DNA from: Bacillota bacterium
GTDB lineage: Bacteria > Bacillota > Clostridia > Christensenellales > UMGS416
Assembly (NCBI GenBank): GCA_023398815.1
Contig: JAEWRW010000026.1
Coordinates: 213,945 to 277,944, forward strand
DNA: 64,000 nt
Direction of reading: 5' to 3'
This document shows positions 36,570-45,041 of this stretch, piece by piece (within the stretch, counting starts at the first letter, position 1; each line of letters begins with the position of its first letter). The translations under genes were made by a program, and so were the position numbers. Below the pieces are notes generated by a model. That model had not been told where the DNA came from, did no database searches, and saw only the letters and a program-made list of their open reading frames with translations.

Positions 36570-39443
36570 TTACAGTGTCACCTTGACCGCCGCCATGGCG
36601 CAGGGCCCCAGCGTGACCCGCACGGTGTCGCCCTCCAGGGCGACCACGCCTTCCTCGGGCTGCTCCAGCACGTCCACCACCAGCGCCGCCTTCACCCCGC
36701 CCGAGAGCGGGAAGCGCAGCACGGCTTCGGTGGCCTTGTCCGCCGGGTTGTAGAGCCGGGCCACGAGCCCGCTGCCGTCCTCGGCGTGCTTGACGCCCGA
36801 CAGCACCGCCGTAGTGCCATCCACAAGCTCCAGCAGCGCCGCAGTGGCCGGGAGACTCCCGCCGTGGGGCCGGGCCGAGAGATAGGCCGCCGGGTGGTTG
36901 CAGTCAAAGGCCAGCTCCTCCAGCGCCTTGGGGCAGGCATCGGCCAGGCCGATGGCCAGCTTGATGTGGTGCACGCCGCGCTCCGGGTCCGGGTCGGGGC
37001 CATGGGGCGCGTGGATGAGCGTGACGCCCAAGCCATCCGCGGTGGCGCGGAAGCCATACTTGCAGTCGCACACCAACGCCACCGCGCGGTTGCCATCCAC
37101 CATGGCGCCATACTGCAGCGCCGGCACATCGGTGTGTGCTGCCCCGCGCCGGGCGATGCCTGCCGGCACGTCGAAGAGGTACTCAGGCGCGGCACAGCAC
37201 GGCGGCAGCACATAGCGCAGCAGCGGCACCGTCGTGCCCTGCCGGCTCACCTCATGCCAGTCCACCGTGAGGTCGATGGCCAGTGCCGTCGCGCCCTTCT
37301 CCAACCGCACCTCCATGATGGCGGTGGAGCCCAGGAAGGGGAACTCGGCGGTGAACGCCCGGCAAAGCGGGCCGTCCATCGTCACCTGCAGGCTGGTGGC
37401 GTTGCGCAGCGGCTCCTGGCTGATGTAGCGGCCAATACGCCAGGCGTCGGCCGTGGCGCCGTCGGTCTGCACCAACTCCAACCCGGCGCTCTGCCCGGCG
37501 GGGATGCGCTCCCACCCATCGGCTTTGTCCACCAGGGAAATGAGCGCGCCGCTGCGGTAGTCAAACTCTGCCCGCAGGTGCTCATTCTCCAGCACCACGT
37601 TATGGTAGATTGTCTGAGTGCGCTCCCCAGGCAGGAAGCCGTGGAAGGCATAGCGCTCAGTACTCTTTTGATACAACCGACAGGTGGTGTAGCCCATCGC
37701 CGGCAGGTCGGCCAGCACCTGCACGCGGAAGTACTTGTGATCCCAGCTGTGCTGGTAGGTTCTGTCAATGAGCTGGCACTCCAGGGGCTTGCCGTCAGCA
37801 TCCTCAAAGGCCAGGCGGCTCATGTCGCCGGTCCAGTCCCACACCGTCAGTGTCACCACGGCCTGCCGCCGGTGAGCGGAGGGGTTGAAGAGGTGGAACA
37901 GGCGGCTCAAGCCCACGCCCCGCTCGGTGACCGGCAGAGCGAAGGGGTCGGCCCCCACGCCGCCCACACCCGCACCCTCAGACTGGCTGTTGGCAATGTC
38001 GCCCTCCTCGGGGAGTGCGGAGGAGTCGATCTGCGCGGCGATGGCCCGCATGGCCTGGTTACGGGCAGTGTTGGCGATGGCCAGTGCCTCGCTGTAGAGC
38101 CCCATGGCATGCTCGCGGCTGTCCTGCACGCAGGAGCCGGTCAGGATGTCATGAAAGTGGGTGAACAGAACGTTTTGCCAGGCGCTCTCAAACCGTTCGG
38201 CGCGGTAGGGCTGGCCCACATAGGCCGCCGCCAGGGCACCCACAGCCTCAGCATCACCCAAGGCCGCTTCGCTCTTGCGGTTGCCCTGCTTGATGCGGCT
38301 CTGGGTGGTGTAGCAGCCCTGGGCAAAGTAGTTGAGCTCCTGCTCCACCACCGGCAGCTTCCCCCGCACGGCTTCGGCCGCGTGGAAGTAATCCCGGAAG
38401 CCGCCAAACCGCAACCGTGGGAACACCGGCCAGGTCATCATGTCGATGGCACGCTCAATGTCGCGCCGGCTGGGGCCGCCGCCGTGGTCACCCACGCCAT
38501 ACACCACCAGGCTCGTCTTGAAGCCCTGGCAACGGCGCGCCAGCTCAATGGCCGCCACGCCGATGCGCGGGGTGATGCCACTGTTGTACCAATGTGGCTC
38601 GCGATAGATCATCACATCGGCCCCCGACGGCGCGCGCCAGCGGTACAACGTCTCCTCGCCGTCGTAGCCGCGGCAGTGGTAGTAATACTTGACGTCGGTG
38701 TGGCGCAGCAGCTCCGGCAGGTGGGCGCTGTGGCCAAAGGTGTCGGGGGAGAAATCGACTTCCAGCGTCCGCGGGTCGATCCCCCAGTGCTCCTTCAGGT
38801 ATTTCTTGGTGTAGAGGATGTGGCGGGCCAGGCTCTCGGTGCTGGGCATGTTCTTGTCGGTCTCCACCCAGGCGGCGGCGGTCATCTCCCACCGGCCCTC
38901 GGCCACGCGCCGGCGGATGGCTTCCATCATCGGCGGGTCAAACTCCTCCACAATGCGGTAGACCGAGGCCTGCGACTGAGAGAAGCAGAACTGCGGGTAC
39001 TCGTCCATCAGCTGCAACATGGTGCGGAAGGTGTCAAGCGTCAGGCTCACCGTCTCCTGCCAGCTCCACATCCAGTTCATGTCGATGTGGGCGTGGGCCG
39101 CCAGGATCACCTCATACTCCCGAGCCGCGGCAGCCAACGGGGCCAGCAGACCCTCTGCCTTTTCGATGTCGCTGCGACCAATGACACCCTCGCGCTCCTG
39201 TGCGGCCAGCAGCAGCCCCAACGCCTGCCCAATGGCTCCCTCAAACTGCCCGGGGCACTCCTCGGCCAGCTTCAGGGCGAACTCCAGCTCGCCCAGGATG
39301 CGCCGCTGCCAGCGGTTGGGCGGCGTGACGCGCAGCTGTTCCTCCTTGGGCATGCCAAAGGTCCATTCAAACTCAGTCAACTCCCGGTTGCCGCCCACGG
39401 CGGTCTTCAAGCGGACGAATTGCTCCACCAACGTTTGCAACAT
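36570..39443 (-). CDS. GH38 alpha-mannosidase
   Basis: 957 aa, no signal peptide, so probably cytoplasmic. Zinc ligands in HAHIDMNWMWSWQET (His119, Asp121), nucleophile Asp234 in DFSPDTFGHS, GVGDHGGGPS and THFHDILTGSC further on; large beta-sandwich C-terminal half. Hydrolyses alpha-mannosides, possibly imported host or fungal glycan pieces. The ATG at 39443 follows GAGG. Likely co-transcribed with the two Nudix genes upstream. Confidence 0.93.
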   Translation of the reverse strand: MLQTLVEQFVRLKTAVGGNRELTEFEWTFGMPKEEQLRVTPPNRWQRRILGELEFALKLAEECPGQFEGAIGQALGLLLAAQEREGVIGRSDIEKAEGLLAPLAAAAREYEVILAAHAHIDMNWMWSWQETVSLTLDTFRTMLQLMDEYPQFCFSQSQASVYRIVEEFDPPMMEAIRRRVAEGRWEMTAAAWVETDKNMPSTESLARHILYTKKYLKEHWGIDPRTLEVDFSPDTFGHSAHLPELLRHTDVKYYYHCRGYDGEETLYRWRAPSGADVMIYREPHWYNSGITPRIGVAAIELARRCQGFKTSLVVYGVGDHGGGPSRRDIERAIDMMTWPVFPRLRFGGFRDYFHAAEAVRGKLPVVEQELNYFAQGCYTTQSRIKQGNRKSEAALGDAEAVGALAAAYVGQPYRAERFESAWQNVLFTHFHDILTGSCVQDSREHAMGLYSEALAIANTARNQAMRAIAAQIDSSALPEEGDIANSQSEGAGVGGVGADPFALPVTERGVGLSRLFHLFNPSAHRRQAVVTLTVWDWTGDMSRLAFEDADGKPLECQLIDRTYQHSWDHKYFRVQVLADLPAMGYTTCRLYQKSTERYAFHGFLPGERTQTIYHNVVLENEHLRAEFDYRSGALISLVDKADGWERIPAGQSAGLELVQTDGATADAWRIGRYISQEPLRNATSLQVTMDGPLCRAFTAEFPFLGSTAIMEVRLEKGATALAIDLTVDWHEVSRQGTTVPLLRYVLPPCCAAPEYLFDVPAGIARRGAAHTDVPALQYGAMVDGNRAVALVCDCKYGFRATADGLGVTLIHAPHGPDPDPERGVHHIKLAIGLADACPKALEELAFDCNHPAAYLSARPHGGSLPATAALLELVDGTTAVLSGVKHAEDGSGLVARLYNPADKATEAVLRFPLSGGVKAALVVDVLEQPEEGVVALEGDTVRVTLGPCAMAAVKVTL

Positions 39444-39551
39444 CAATTTCCCTCGCTTTCCGTGTGCGTTTCGCACGGTGTAAATTTACTGGGTTGCCCG
39501 GGGGATTCCTGCCGGAAAATGTGCTCCCGGACAAAAACACCATTCGTCGAT

Positions 39552-40061
39552 TCACCCCTGGCCCAGCGCCGCGCGGATGCAGGCCTCCACCAGCCCAAAC
39601 AAGGCAGGGTCGGTGCGGAAGTCGCCACGCTTCTGCCAGTCCACAAGCTCCCCCAGCGCCACCCAGCGCACCTCGCTGACTTCCTCAGCCTGCAGGCGTG
39701 CCGCCTCCAAGGGAAACTCACGCAGGACAAGGTAGTCGTCAAAGAGGGTGCTCTCATTCACCCCTCGGGCGAGAAAGACCGGCTCGTCCTCTTCCACGGT
39801 CAGGCCGATCTCCTCCCACGCCTCCCGCACGCAGGCCTGACGGCTGGTCTCCCCCGCCTGGGTCACGCCACCGGTGACACACCATTTGCCCGGGTGGACG
39901 GGCTTGGTGGCCGCGCGGCGCTGTACCAGGCATTGCCCCGCGCCATTGACCACCCACAGCGACGACACCAGGGAAAACTCGCCCGGCTCCCGTGGCTCTC
40001 CTCGTTCCCGCGGCCGCCCGGTCAGGCGGCCATCGCGGTCATACACATCCCAACGTTCCAT
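39552..40061 (-). CDS. Nudix hydrolase (copy 1)
   Basis: 169 aa. A complete Nudix box: GGVTQAGETSRQACVREAWE then EIGL. The N-terminal MERWDVYDRDGRLTGR and the size match the branch of Nudix proteins related to isopentenyl-diphosphate isomerase and YfcD. Tandem paralogue of the gene upstream, whose end overlaps this start by 23 nt. GGAGGGACAAC precedes the ATG. Substrate unknown. Confidence 0.9.
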   Translation of the reverse strand: MERWDVYDRDGRLTGRPRERGEPREPGEFSLVSSLWVVNGAGQCLVQRRAATKPVHPGKWCVTGGVTQAGETSRQACVREAWEEIGLTVEEDEPVFLARGVNESTLFDDYLVLREFPLEAARLQAEEVSEVRWVALGELVDWQKRGDFRTDPALFGLVEACIRAALGQG

Positions 40062-40611
40062 GTTGTCCCTCCCTTCCTGCTTCATCGTGGCTTACAGGCT
40101 CGCCCAGCCCCAACGCCGCGCGGATGTGGGCGTCCATCTCCACCAGCAGCGTCCGGTTCGACCACATGAACTGGTCTTGATCCAGCCAGGCGAGAATCTG
40201 CGCCAACGTCGCCCAGCGCACCTCGCTGACCTCGTCGGGCTGCAGGCGCGCCGTCTCCAGTGAGAAGTCGCGCTGCAATACGTAGTCGTCAAAGAGATTG
40301 TCGGCCTCTGCCGTGCGGGCAAGGGGGATGAGCTCGTCCTCCCTCACATCAAGGTCGAGCTCCTCCCACACCTCACGCACGCAGGCCTGGCGGCTGGTCT
40401 CCCCCGCCTGGGCCGCGCCGCCGGTGATGCCCCATTTGCCCGGGTGGATACGCTTGGTGGCCGCGCGACGTTGCACCAGGTATTCCCCCGCACCGTTGAC
40501 GACCCACAGCGCCACACCCAGGTGGTACTCCCCCGGCCCAAAGGGATCCTCCCTCCCGCGGGTGCGGCCAGTCAGGCGGCCCTCCCGGTCGTACACATCC
40601 CAGCGTTCCAT
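40039..40611 (-). CDS. Nudix hydrolase (copy 2)
   Basis: 190 aa. Complete Nudix box GGAAQAGETSRQACVREVWE then ELDL. About half of its residues match copy 1, including MERWDVYDREGRLTGR, WVVNGAGEYLVQRRAATKR and EVSEVRWATL. The last 15 residues (EAGREGQHGTLGCV) are read through the ribosome site and start of copy 1, as expected if a tandem duplication placed the second start inside the first gene's tail. Confidence 0.9.
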   Translation of the reverse strand: MERWDVYDREGRLTGRTRGREDPFGPGEYHLGVALWVVNGAGEYLVQRRAATKRIHPGKWGITGGAAQAGETSRQACVREVWEELDLDVREDELIPLARTAEADNLFDDYVLQRDFSLETARLQPDEVSEVRWATLAQILAWLDQDQFMWSNRTLLVEMDAHIRAALGLGEPVSHDEAGREGQHGTLGCV

Positions 40612-40643
40612 AGGTCCCCTCCCCTGCGTTTGCATTCGGGGTC

Positions 40644-40672
40644 ATCATAACACAATCGCCATTTAAGAATAA
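40644..40672 (-). promoter_or_regulatory. Possible promoter of the Nudix/mannosidase operon
   Basis: Minus strand TTATTC (40672-40667), 17-nt spacer, TATGAT (40649-40644), 33 bp before the ATG. The -35 is weak. Confidence 0.4.
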
Positions 40673-40807
40673 GCACCCATCCACACCTTCTGCCCCGTTG
40701 TGCAAATTGGCGAAATTGCCGAATGTTTTGTCCATCTGCGTTCCCGCCCATCCCAACGGCCCCATTCGTTGTATAATGGGGGCAGCAAGAGAAAAGGAGC
40801 GTGCCCC

Positions 40808-41740
40808 ATGACGCCACGCGAACGAGCCGCCGCTGCGCTGGAACGGCGCATTCCCGACCGGGTGCCCACCTTTGAGCTGGAGTTCCAGCTGGAGCCGGAG
40901 ATGTTTGGCCGCCGCTTCCTGCACCACGAGGATCTGGCAGGCAAATCGGCCGCCGAGCGCGACCGGCTCCTGAACGAGAACGCCGACTACATGCTGGAAG
41001 TGTATGGCGCGCTGGAGTATGACATCATCCCCCTGCACTACCTGGCCTTTGAGGAACTGTTGGAGACGGCGCGCATTATCCGCCGGCGGACGGGCAACCA
41101 CTATATGCTGACGGCCCATGGGGACGGCACCTTTGCCCTGCCCGACGGCAACGAGATGGTGGCCTTCGCCTACCGCTTGGCCGACGAGCCCGAGGTGCTG
41201 GAGGCCGAGGCCGAGCGCATGGCCGCCGAAGCCATCGAGAACAACAAGCGCCTGGCCGACGCCGGGGTGGACAGCCTCATCCTCTGCTGCGACTACTGTT
41301 ACAACGCCGGGCCGTTCGTGTCGCCCAAGCATTTCGCCTGGCTCATCACGCCGTATCTGGCGCGTATCATTGAGGCTGCCCGGGCCAATGGCCAGTACAC
41401 CATCAAGCACACCGACGGCAACATCATGCCCATCCTCGACCAGCTGGTGGAAGCCAACCCCCACGCCATCCATTCGCTGGACCCGATGGCCGGTGTGGAC
41501 ATTGCCGAGGTGAAGCGCCTGGTGGGCGACAAGGTGGCCCTGTGTGGCAATGTCAACTGCGCGCTGATGCAGACCGGCACCGACCAGCAGGTGTTCGACT
41601 CAGCCATGTACTGCCTGACCCACGGCAAGCCCGGCGGCGGGTACATCTACTGCACGTCCAACGTGCCGTTCCGCGGCCTGCCGGTGGAACGCTACCGGAT
41701 GGTGCTGGACATTTGGAAACAACACCGCGATTACGCATGA
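40808..41740 (+). CDS. Uroporphyrinogen decarboxylase family protein
   Basis: 310 aa TIM-barrel of the URO-D/MtaA superfamily, which includes heme-pathway decarboxylases and cobamide-dependent methyltransferases. Visible blocks: MTPRERAAAALERRIPDRVP at the start, HTDGNIMPILDQLVE and LCGNVNCALMQTGT near the end. No corrinoid protein gene is adjacent and the heme motif is not evident, so a methyltransferase or unknown role is more likely than heme synthesis. AAAGGAG fixes the start; a TATAAT lies at 40772-40777. Confidence 0.82.
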   Translation: MTPRERAAAALERRIPDRVPTFELEFQLEPEMFGRRFLHHEDLAGKSAAERDRLLNENADYMLEVYGALEYDIIPLHYLAFEELLETARIIRRRTGNHYMLTAHGDGTFALPDGNEMVAFAYRLADEPEVLEAEAERMAAEAIENNKRLADAGVDSLILCCDYCYNAGPFVSPKHFAWLITPYLARIIEAARANGQYTIKHTDGNIMPILDQLVEANPHAIHSLDPMAGVDIAEVKRLVGDKVALCGNVNCALMQTGTDQQVFDSAMYCLTHGKPGGGYIYCTSNVPFRGLPVERYRMVLDIWKQHRDYA

Positions 41741-41762
41741 CCCCCGAAAGGACGGATCCATC

Positions 41763-42314
41763 ATGGACGAACAACAGGCTAAAAACATCACCACCGCGCT
41801 GAACGCCGCCCTCGACCATCTGCTCTCGGTCGCCAACCTGAAACCCGGCCAAATCCTCGTGTTGGGCGCCAGCACCAGTGAGGTCGCCGGGCACAACATC
41901 GGCTCTTCCTCCAGCCAGGAGATTGGCGACCTCATCATCGACACGCTGTGCCGGCGGTTGGAGCCGCTGGGCATCTGGCTGGCGGTGGGCTGCTGCGAGC
42001 ACCTGAACCGCGCCGTTGTGCTGCCGCGGGAGGCCGCCGAGCGCTACGGTCTGGAACCCGTGTGGGTGCGTCCGGCGCTCAAAGCCGGCGGAGCCTGCGG
42101 CACGGCCTATTACCACCGCCTGGCCGACCCGGTGATGGTGGAGCGGGTGTCCGCCCACGCCGGCATGGACATTGGCGACGCCATGATTGGCATGCACCTC
42201 AAGCCCGTGGCGGTGCCGGTGCGTTGCGAGGTACGCAAAGTGGGCGAAGCAAACCTGGTACTGGCCCGCACCCGTCCCAAGTACGTTGGCGGACCCCGGG
42301 CACTGTACGATTGA
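41763..42314 (+). CDS. UPF0340 (TIGR01440, YwlG) family protein
   Basis: 183 aa. Family blocks LVLGASTSEVAGHNIGSSSS and CCEHLNRAVVLPREAAE are present. Conserved in Firmicutes, no known reaction. 22 bp after the URO-D-like gene, so probably in the same transcript. Confidence 0.9.
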   Translation: MDEQQAKNITTALNAALDHLLSVANLKPGQILVLGASTSEVAGHNIGSSSSQEIGDLIIDTLCRRLEPLGIWLAVGCCEHLNRAVVLPREAAERYGLEPVWVRPALKAGGACGTAYYHRLADPVMVERVSAHAGMDIGDAMIGMHLKPVAVPVRCEVRKVGEANLVLARTRPKYVGGPRALYD

Positions 42315-42397
42315 CCCTTCCCCGCCCGGCGTGACGGCTGGTACACATTTGTCAACCGCCCCTCCCCTGGGTTGCACTCCACAGTGAAAAATCACCC

Positions 42398-42426
42398 TTG
42401 CGCAATCCTTTGTCCTGTGGTATCAT
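42398..42426 (+). promoter_or_regulatory. Promoter of tRNA-Thr
   Basis: TTGCGC, 17-nt spacer, TATCAT (42421-42426), about 55 bp before the tRNA. Confidence 0.6.
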
Positions 42427-42481
42427 TCTTTTTGCTTCAAGCAAGCCGGACGCGAGAACGGCCCGGAGCGAAAAGAAACTT

Positions 42482-42557
42482 GCTGATATAGCTCAGTAGG
42501 TAGAGCACGTCCTTGGTAAGGACGAGGTCATGGGTTCGAATCCCATTATCAGCTCCA
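42482..42557 (+). tRNA. tRNA-Thr (anticodon GGT)
   Basis: 76 nt including the encoded CCA. Acceptor GCTGATA/TATCAGC, D-arm GCTC/GAGC, anticodon stem CGTCC/GGACG with loop TTGGTAA (GGT), T-arm ATGGG-TTCGAAT-CCCAT. The gene is complete. The prophage begins just beyond its 3' end, and it matches the ACC specifier of the thrS T-box. Confidence 0.97.
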
Positions 42558-42559
42558 GA

Positions 42560-42596
42560 GCCGCATGGATGCTCAATCCGTGCGGCCTTTCCTTTG
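42560..42596 (+). terminator. Terminator after tRNA-Thr
   Basis: GCCGCATGGAT, 5-nt loop, ATCCGTGCGGC, then CTTTCCTTT; 11 bp with one G-U pair. Confidence 0.8.
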
Positions 42597-42609
42597 TCCA
42601 AATATGCCG

Positions 42610-42629
42610 TCTGGCAACTTTCTGGCAAC
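42610..42629. repeat. Short tandem repeat next to the prophage end
   Basis: TCTGGCAACTT followed directly by TCTGGCAAC. It sits between the tRNA terminator and the first prophage gene, where arm-type integrase sites would be expected. Function not shown. Confidence 0.35.
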
Positions 42630-42632
42630 GCA

Positions 42633-42669
42633 GAAAACAAAATCGCCTCCACTACTTTCAGCGGAGGCG
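42633..42669 (-). terminator. Terminator of the two leftmost prophage genes
   Basis: Minus strand CGCCTCC, 12 nt, GGAGGCG, then ATTTTGTTTTC. It lies directly after the 155-aa gene. Confidence 0.8.
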
Positions 42670-42677
42670 AAATCTAA

Positions 42678-43145
42678 TCATCGGTTATCTTGTTTTGGTT
42701 TCGGCCCCCGCTTTCCGTCCGTAGGCTTGACGCTGCCCGCCGGGATGATCCACCGGATCATGTTGCCGCTGGCCGCCTTGTAGGCTCCCGGCACAAGGTG
42801 CATGATGCGCTTGGCGTACTCCGGGTTGACGCCCCACGCCTTGGCTGCCTCCTCGGTGCCCCACACCAGCACATCATTGACGCCATCGCCCTGGTGCTCA
42901 TCCATCCGAGCACGCAACCAGCTGCCAGACGGCGCAACGATTGACCAGGTGTCATTGTAGGGGTTCCACTCGACCCGCGCCCCGTGGGTGACCATGCGGC
43001 ACATGGCGTCGCGGAAGTCGGTGGAGGAAGCCGTCTTTTCGGCGACGATGGCCTTGACCGCCTCGGCCTGTGTGATGGTTCCAGCCGCCGGCATCCATAC
43101 CGTCTTGCCATGGATGGTGAGCTGCTCGGTGTACGTGCTCGACAT
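42678..43145 (-). CDS. Prophage protein with probable DNA-binding C-terminal half
   Basis: 155 aa, not recognised. The C-terminal half (EEAAKAWGVNPEYAKRIMHL, then MIRWIIPAGSVKPTDGKRGP) reads like the short helix-turn-helix used to sense plasmid or phage targets, ending in a basic tail. The N-terminal half is compact and mixed. It is downstream of the 117-aa gene under the same promoter and ends in a terminator, outside the lysis operon, so it is probably expressed in the lysogen. Confidence 0.7.
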   Translation of the reverse strand: MSSTYTEQLTIHGKTVWMPAAGTITQAEAVKAIVAEKTASSTDFRDAMCRMVTHGARVEWNPYNDTWSIVAPSGSWLRARMDEHQGDGVNDVLVWGTEEAAKAWGVNPEYAKRIMHLVPGAYKAASGNMIRWIIPAGSVKPTDGKRGPKPKQDNR

Positions 43146-43194
43146 TGTGCTACCTCCTTGCGCCGGGATTGGCCGCCCGGCTCGGCTTAGTGTC

Positions 43195-43548
43195 TTACTT
43201 GCTCATGGCCCTCTTCGCCATCGCCTGATCCGGCGCGTTGCGGTTGTCGATCCACCACTGGGCGGAGGTCTCGGCGGCCATCATGCCAATGACTTTGCGG
43301 ATGTCGGTGTTGGCAGCAGTCAGGAACGGGATGCTCTTGCGCTCGGCAAACTTGGCGATGGTGGCCACGAGCTTGGTGATGGCTTCGGCGCGGATGTCGG
43401 CGGCCCAGTTGATCTGCTTCTCGCTGCCTTCGAGCTCCGCCAGCTTATTGAGGCCAAGCTCGGCGCGGCAGGTGGGGCACAGACCATACAGGCTCTGGTT
43501 GCTCTCGGCGGTGTACTCGTGGTTGCAGCTGGCTCTCATCGTCATCAT
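43195..43548 (-). CDS. Small prophage protein with Cys/His N-terminus
   Basis: 117 aa. The N-terminus CNHEYTAESNQSLYGLCPTC suggests a one-zinc fold; the rest (GSEKQINWAADIRAEAITKL and helical tail) resembles a module often seen in small clostridial phage proteins. No function known. It starts 39 nt after a perfect sigma-A promoter with a built-in inverted repeat. GGAGGG precedes the start; of two adjacent Met codons the first is used here. Confidence 0.75.
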   Translation of the reverse strand: MMTMRASCNHEYTAESNQSLYGLCPTCRAELGLNKLAELEGSEKQINWAADIRAEAITKLVATIAKFAERKSIPFLTAANTDIRKVIGMMAAETSAQWWIDNRNAPDQAMAKRAMSK

Positions 43549-43586
43549 TTCTTTGCCCTCCCATTTGTTCCCTTGATCTTGTCTCT

Positions 43587-43615
43587 ATTATATACCTCGG
43601 GGTATGTGTTGTCAA
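43587..43615 (-). promoter_or_regulatory. Strong promoter with overlapping operator-like repeat
   Basis: Minus strand TTGACA (43615-43610), 17-nt spacer, TATAAT (43592-43587), a full consensus match. An inverted repeat ATACC-TCGG-GGTAT (43592-43605) lies between the two boxes, where a bound repressor would block polymerase. Confidence 0.88.
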
Positions 43616-43640
43616 TAGATTTTGCAGTAATATTTTTAGA

Positions 43641-43681
43641 AAACAAAAAATCCCCCTCCAACCCTTGCGGGCCAGAGGGGG
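43641..43681 (-). terminator. Terminator of the prophage late operon
   Basis: Minus strand CCCCCTC, 16 nt, GAGGGGG, then ATTTTTTGTTTT. It follows the endolysin gene and insulates the two small genes beyond. Confidence 0.85.
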
Positions 43682-43718
43682 CAAACTGCGACGGGAGGAT
43701 GCGCCGCGGGAGTATAAC

Positions 43719-44534
43719 TTAGTCGAGTAGTTCCGTCCACGTCTTGATACCCACGACCCCGTCCTGCTTGAGGCCGTGCGCCCGCTGGTACGCCTTAACA
43801 GCCTTGCGCGTGGCAGAGCCGAACTCACCGTCCGCGCCCCACTTGCCGCAGGAGTACCCAGCGGCAATGAGGAGCTGCTGCAGGAGCTTGACCTTGTCGC
43901 CCTTGCTGCCCTTGCGCAGCACCGGCAAGTCGTCAGGCTTGGGCGTCGAGTTGTCACCGGCGTCGGCATCGGTGCCGGGGGCAGCCTTGCCGCCCTCTTT
44001 GGGGAGGTCGTAATCCAGCCACGCCAGCTGACCCCAGTGCGTCCAGGCGCGGGCCGAGAGCTTGGTGCGGACAACCCCATACAGCACGCCACGGGCCTCG
44101 ATGACGTAGCCGTTGCCGATGTACAGGCCCACGTGGGTCATTCGCTTCTTGGTGTTGCTGTACATGAACACAGCCACGCCAGGGATGAGTGGCATGGTCT
44201 TGATCTTGCCACGCTGACCCTCGGCGCACTGGTCATAGGTGCCCTGGGCGCTCACGTCGCGCCAGACGCCGGAAAGCTCCTTGCGGGCCCACTTGATAAG
44301 GCCAGAGCAATCGGCCACCCAGCGGCCCAGCCAGCGGGCACAGAGGCCCTTGGAGTAGTCGCCGCCGGACTGGTAGTAGCCGCTGCCCATGGCAGCGCCA
44401 TACTGGGCCTGCTTGCGCTTGAGCAAATCTTCGGTGCAGGTCTCGCCGATGGAGCCGTAGACGTATCCGCAGCCCAACCGTGTGAGCAGGAGCTTGATGA
44501 GGGCAGATGCCTTGACGAGTGCTTTGCTGGCCAT
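43719..44534 (-). CDS. Endolysin: NlpC/P60 peptidase with peptidoglycan-binding domain
   Basis: 271 aa. The N-terminal 170 residues are an NlpC/P60 cysteine peptidase (Cys76 in WVADCSGLIKW, His134 in RMTHVGLYIGNG) that cuts the peptide stems of the cell wall. After a short linker comes a PG_binding_1 domain (VLRKGSKGDKVKLLQQLLIA to the end). AGGAGGAG precedes the ATG at 44534. The gene lies 1 nt after the holin, the usual lysis pair. Confidence 0.93.
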   Translation of the reverse strand: MASKALVKASALIKLLLTRLGCGYVYGSIGETCTEDLLKRKQAQYGAAMGSGYYQSGGDYSKGLCARWLGRWVADCSGLIKWARKELSGVWRDVSAQGTYDQCAEGQRGKIKTMPLIPGVAVFMYSNTKKRMTHVGLYIGNGYVIEARGVLYGVVRTKLSARAWTHWGQLAWLDYDLPKEGGKAAPGTDADAGDNSTPKPDDLPVLRKGSKGDKVKLLQQLLIAAGYSCGKWGADGEFGSATRKAVKAYQRAHGLKQDGVVGIKTWTELLD

Positions 44535-44535
44535 G

Positions 44536-44973
44536 TTACTCCTCCTTCTCCGCCGTGCTGGCGGCACCGTCCTGCTTGTTCAACACCAGGATCACATCCT
44601 TGAGCTTTTCCGGGTACGCCACCCCCGCCCGGCCGAGGTTCTCCAGTATGCTCAGGCTCTCGTTTACCGCGTAAAAAGTACAAACGACCCCCAGGCAAAC
44701 GGCCAGTTCGACATTGACATATTTTCGCAACAGGTAATCGAGCAGGGCCGCCATCACAATGACCGCCATGACCAACGCCTTCTTGCGGATGCCGTCATGC
44801 CCCTTCTGTGAGTTCAGCGTTTTCGTGTATCTCGCGGCCTCCAGCCCCGTGAGCCAGTCAATGACCATAAGCGCCATGACCACGAGTACATACATAGACC
44901 ATCCTCCAAACAGCCAAGTTATTGCGCCACCCACTGCGGCGAGCACGATTTTCAAGTAATCCACCCAGTTCAT
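44536..44973 (-). CDS. Phage holin (holin-4 type)
   Basis: 145 aa with about three membrane segments (VLAAVGGAITWLFGGWS; MYVLVVMALMVIDWLTGL; LVMAVIVMAALLDYLL) and a charged tail. The DWLTG motif is typical of the TcdE/toxin-secretion holin group. Makes membrane lesions that let the endolysin reach the wall. A small hairpin (45001-45024) precedes it. Confidence 0.92.
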   Translation of the reverse strand: MNWVDYLKIVLAAVGGAITWLFGGWSMYVLVVMALMVIDWLTGLEAARYTKTLNSQKGHDGIRKKALVMAVIVMAALLDYLLRKYVNVELAVCLGVVCTFYAVNESLSILENLGRAGVAYPEKLKDVILVLNKQDGAASTAEKEE

Positions 44974-45041
44974 CCTTTATCTCCTCTCTGTGTAATGCAA
45001 AGCCCCCAGAGAATCCCCAGGGGCCGAAAGCGGTATTGATG

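Noticed and set aside
36459..40169. 1236-aa plus-strand ORF opposite GH38 and the Nudix genes, and the similar 809-aa ORF at 34076-36505 opposite thrS
   Set aside because: Both are antisense shadows of recognised enzymes; long open shadows are expected in GC-rich DNA.
42437..42652. 71-aa minus-strand ORF containing NGIRTHDLVLTKDVLYLLSY
   Set aside because: It is the complement of the tRNA-Thr gene; this peptide is a well-known false protein from tRNA antisense translation.
44974..45041. Terminator between fibre and holin genes
   Set aside because: A short hairpin (45001-45024) exists, but the stem is only 5-6 bp with a poor T-run; lysis genes are usually read in the same late transcript.
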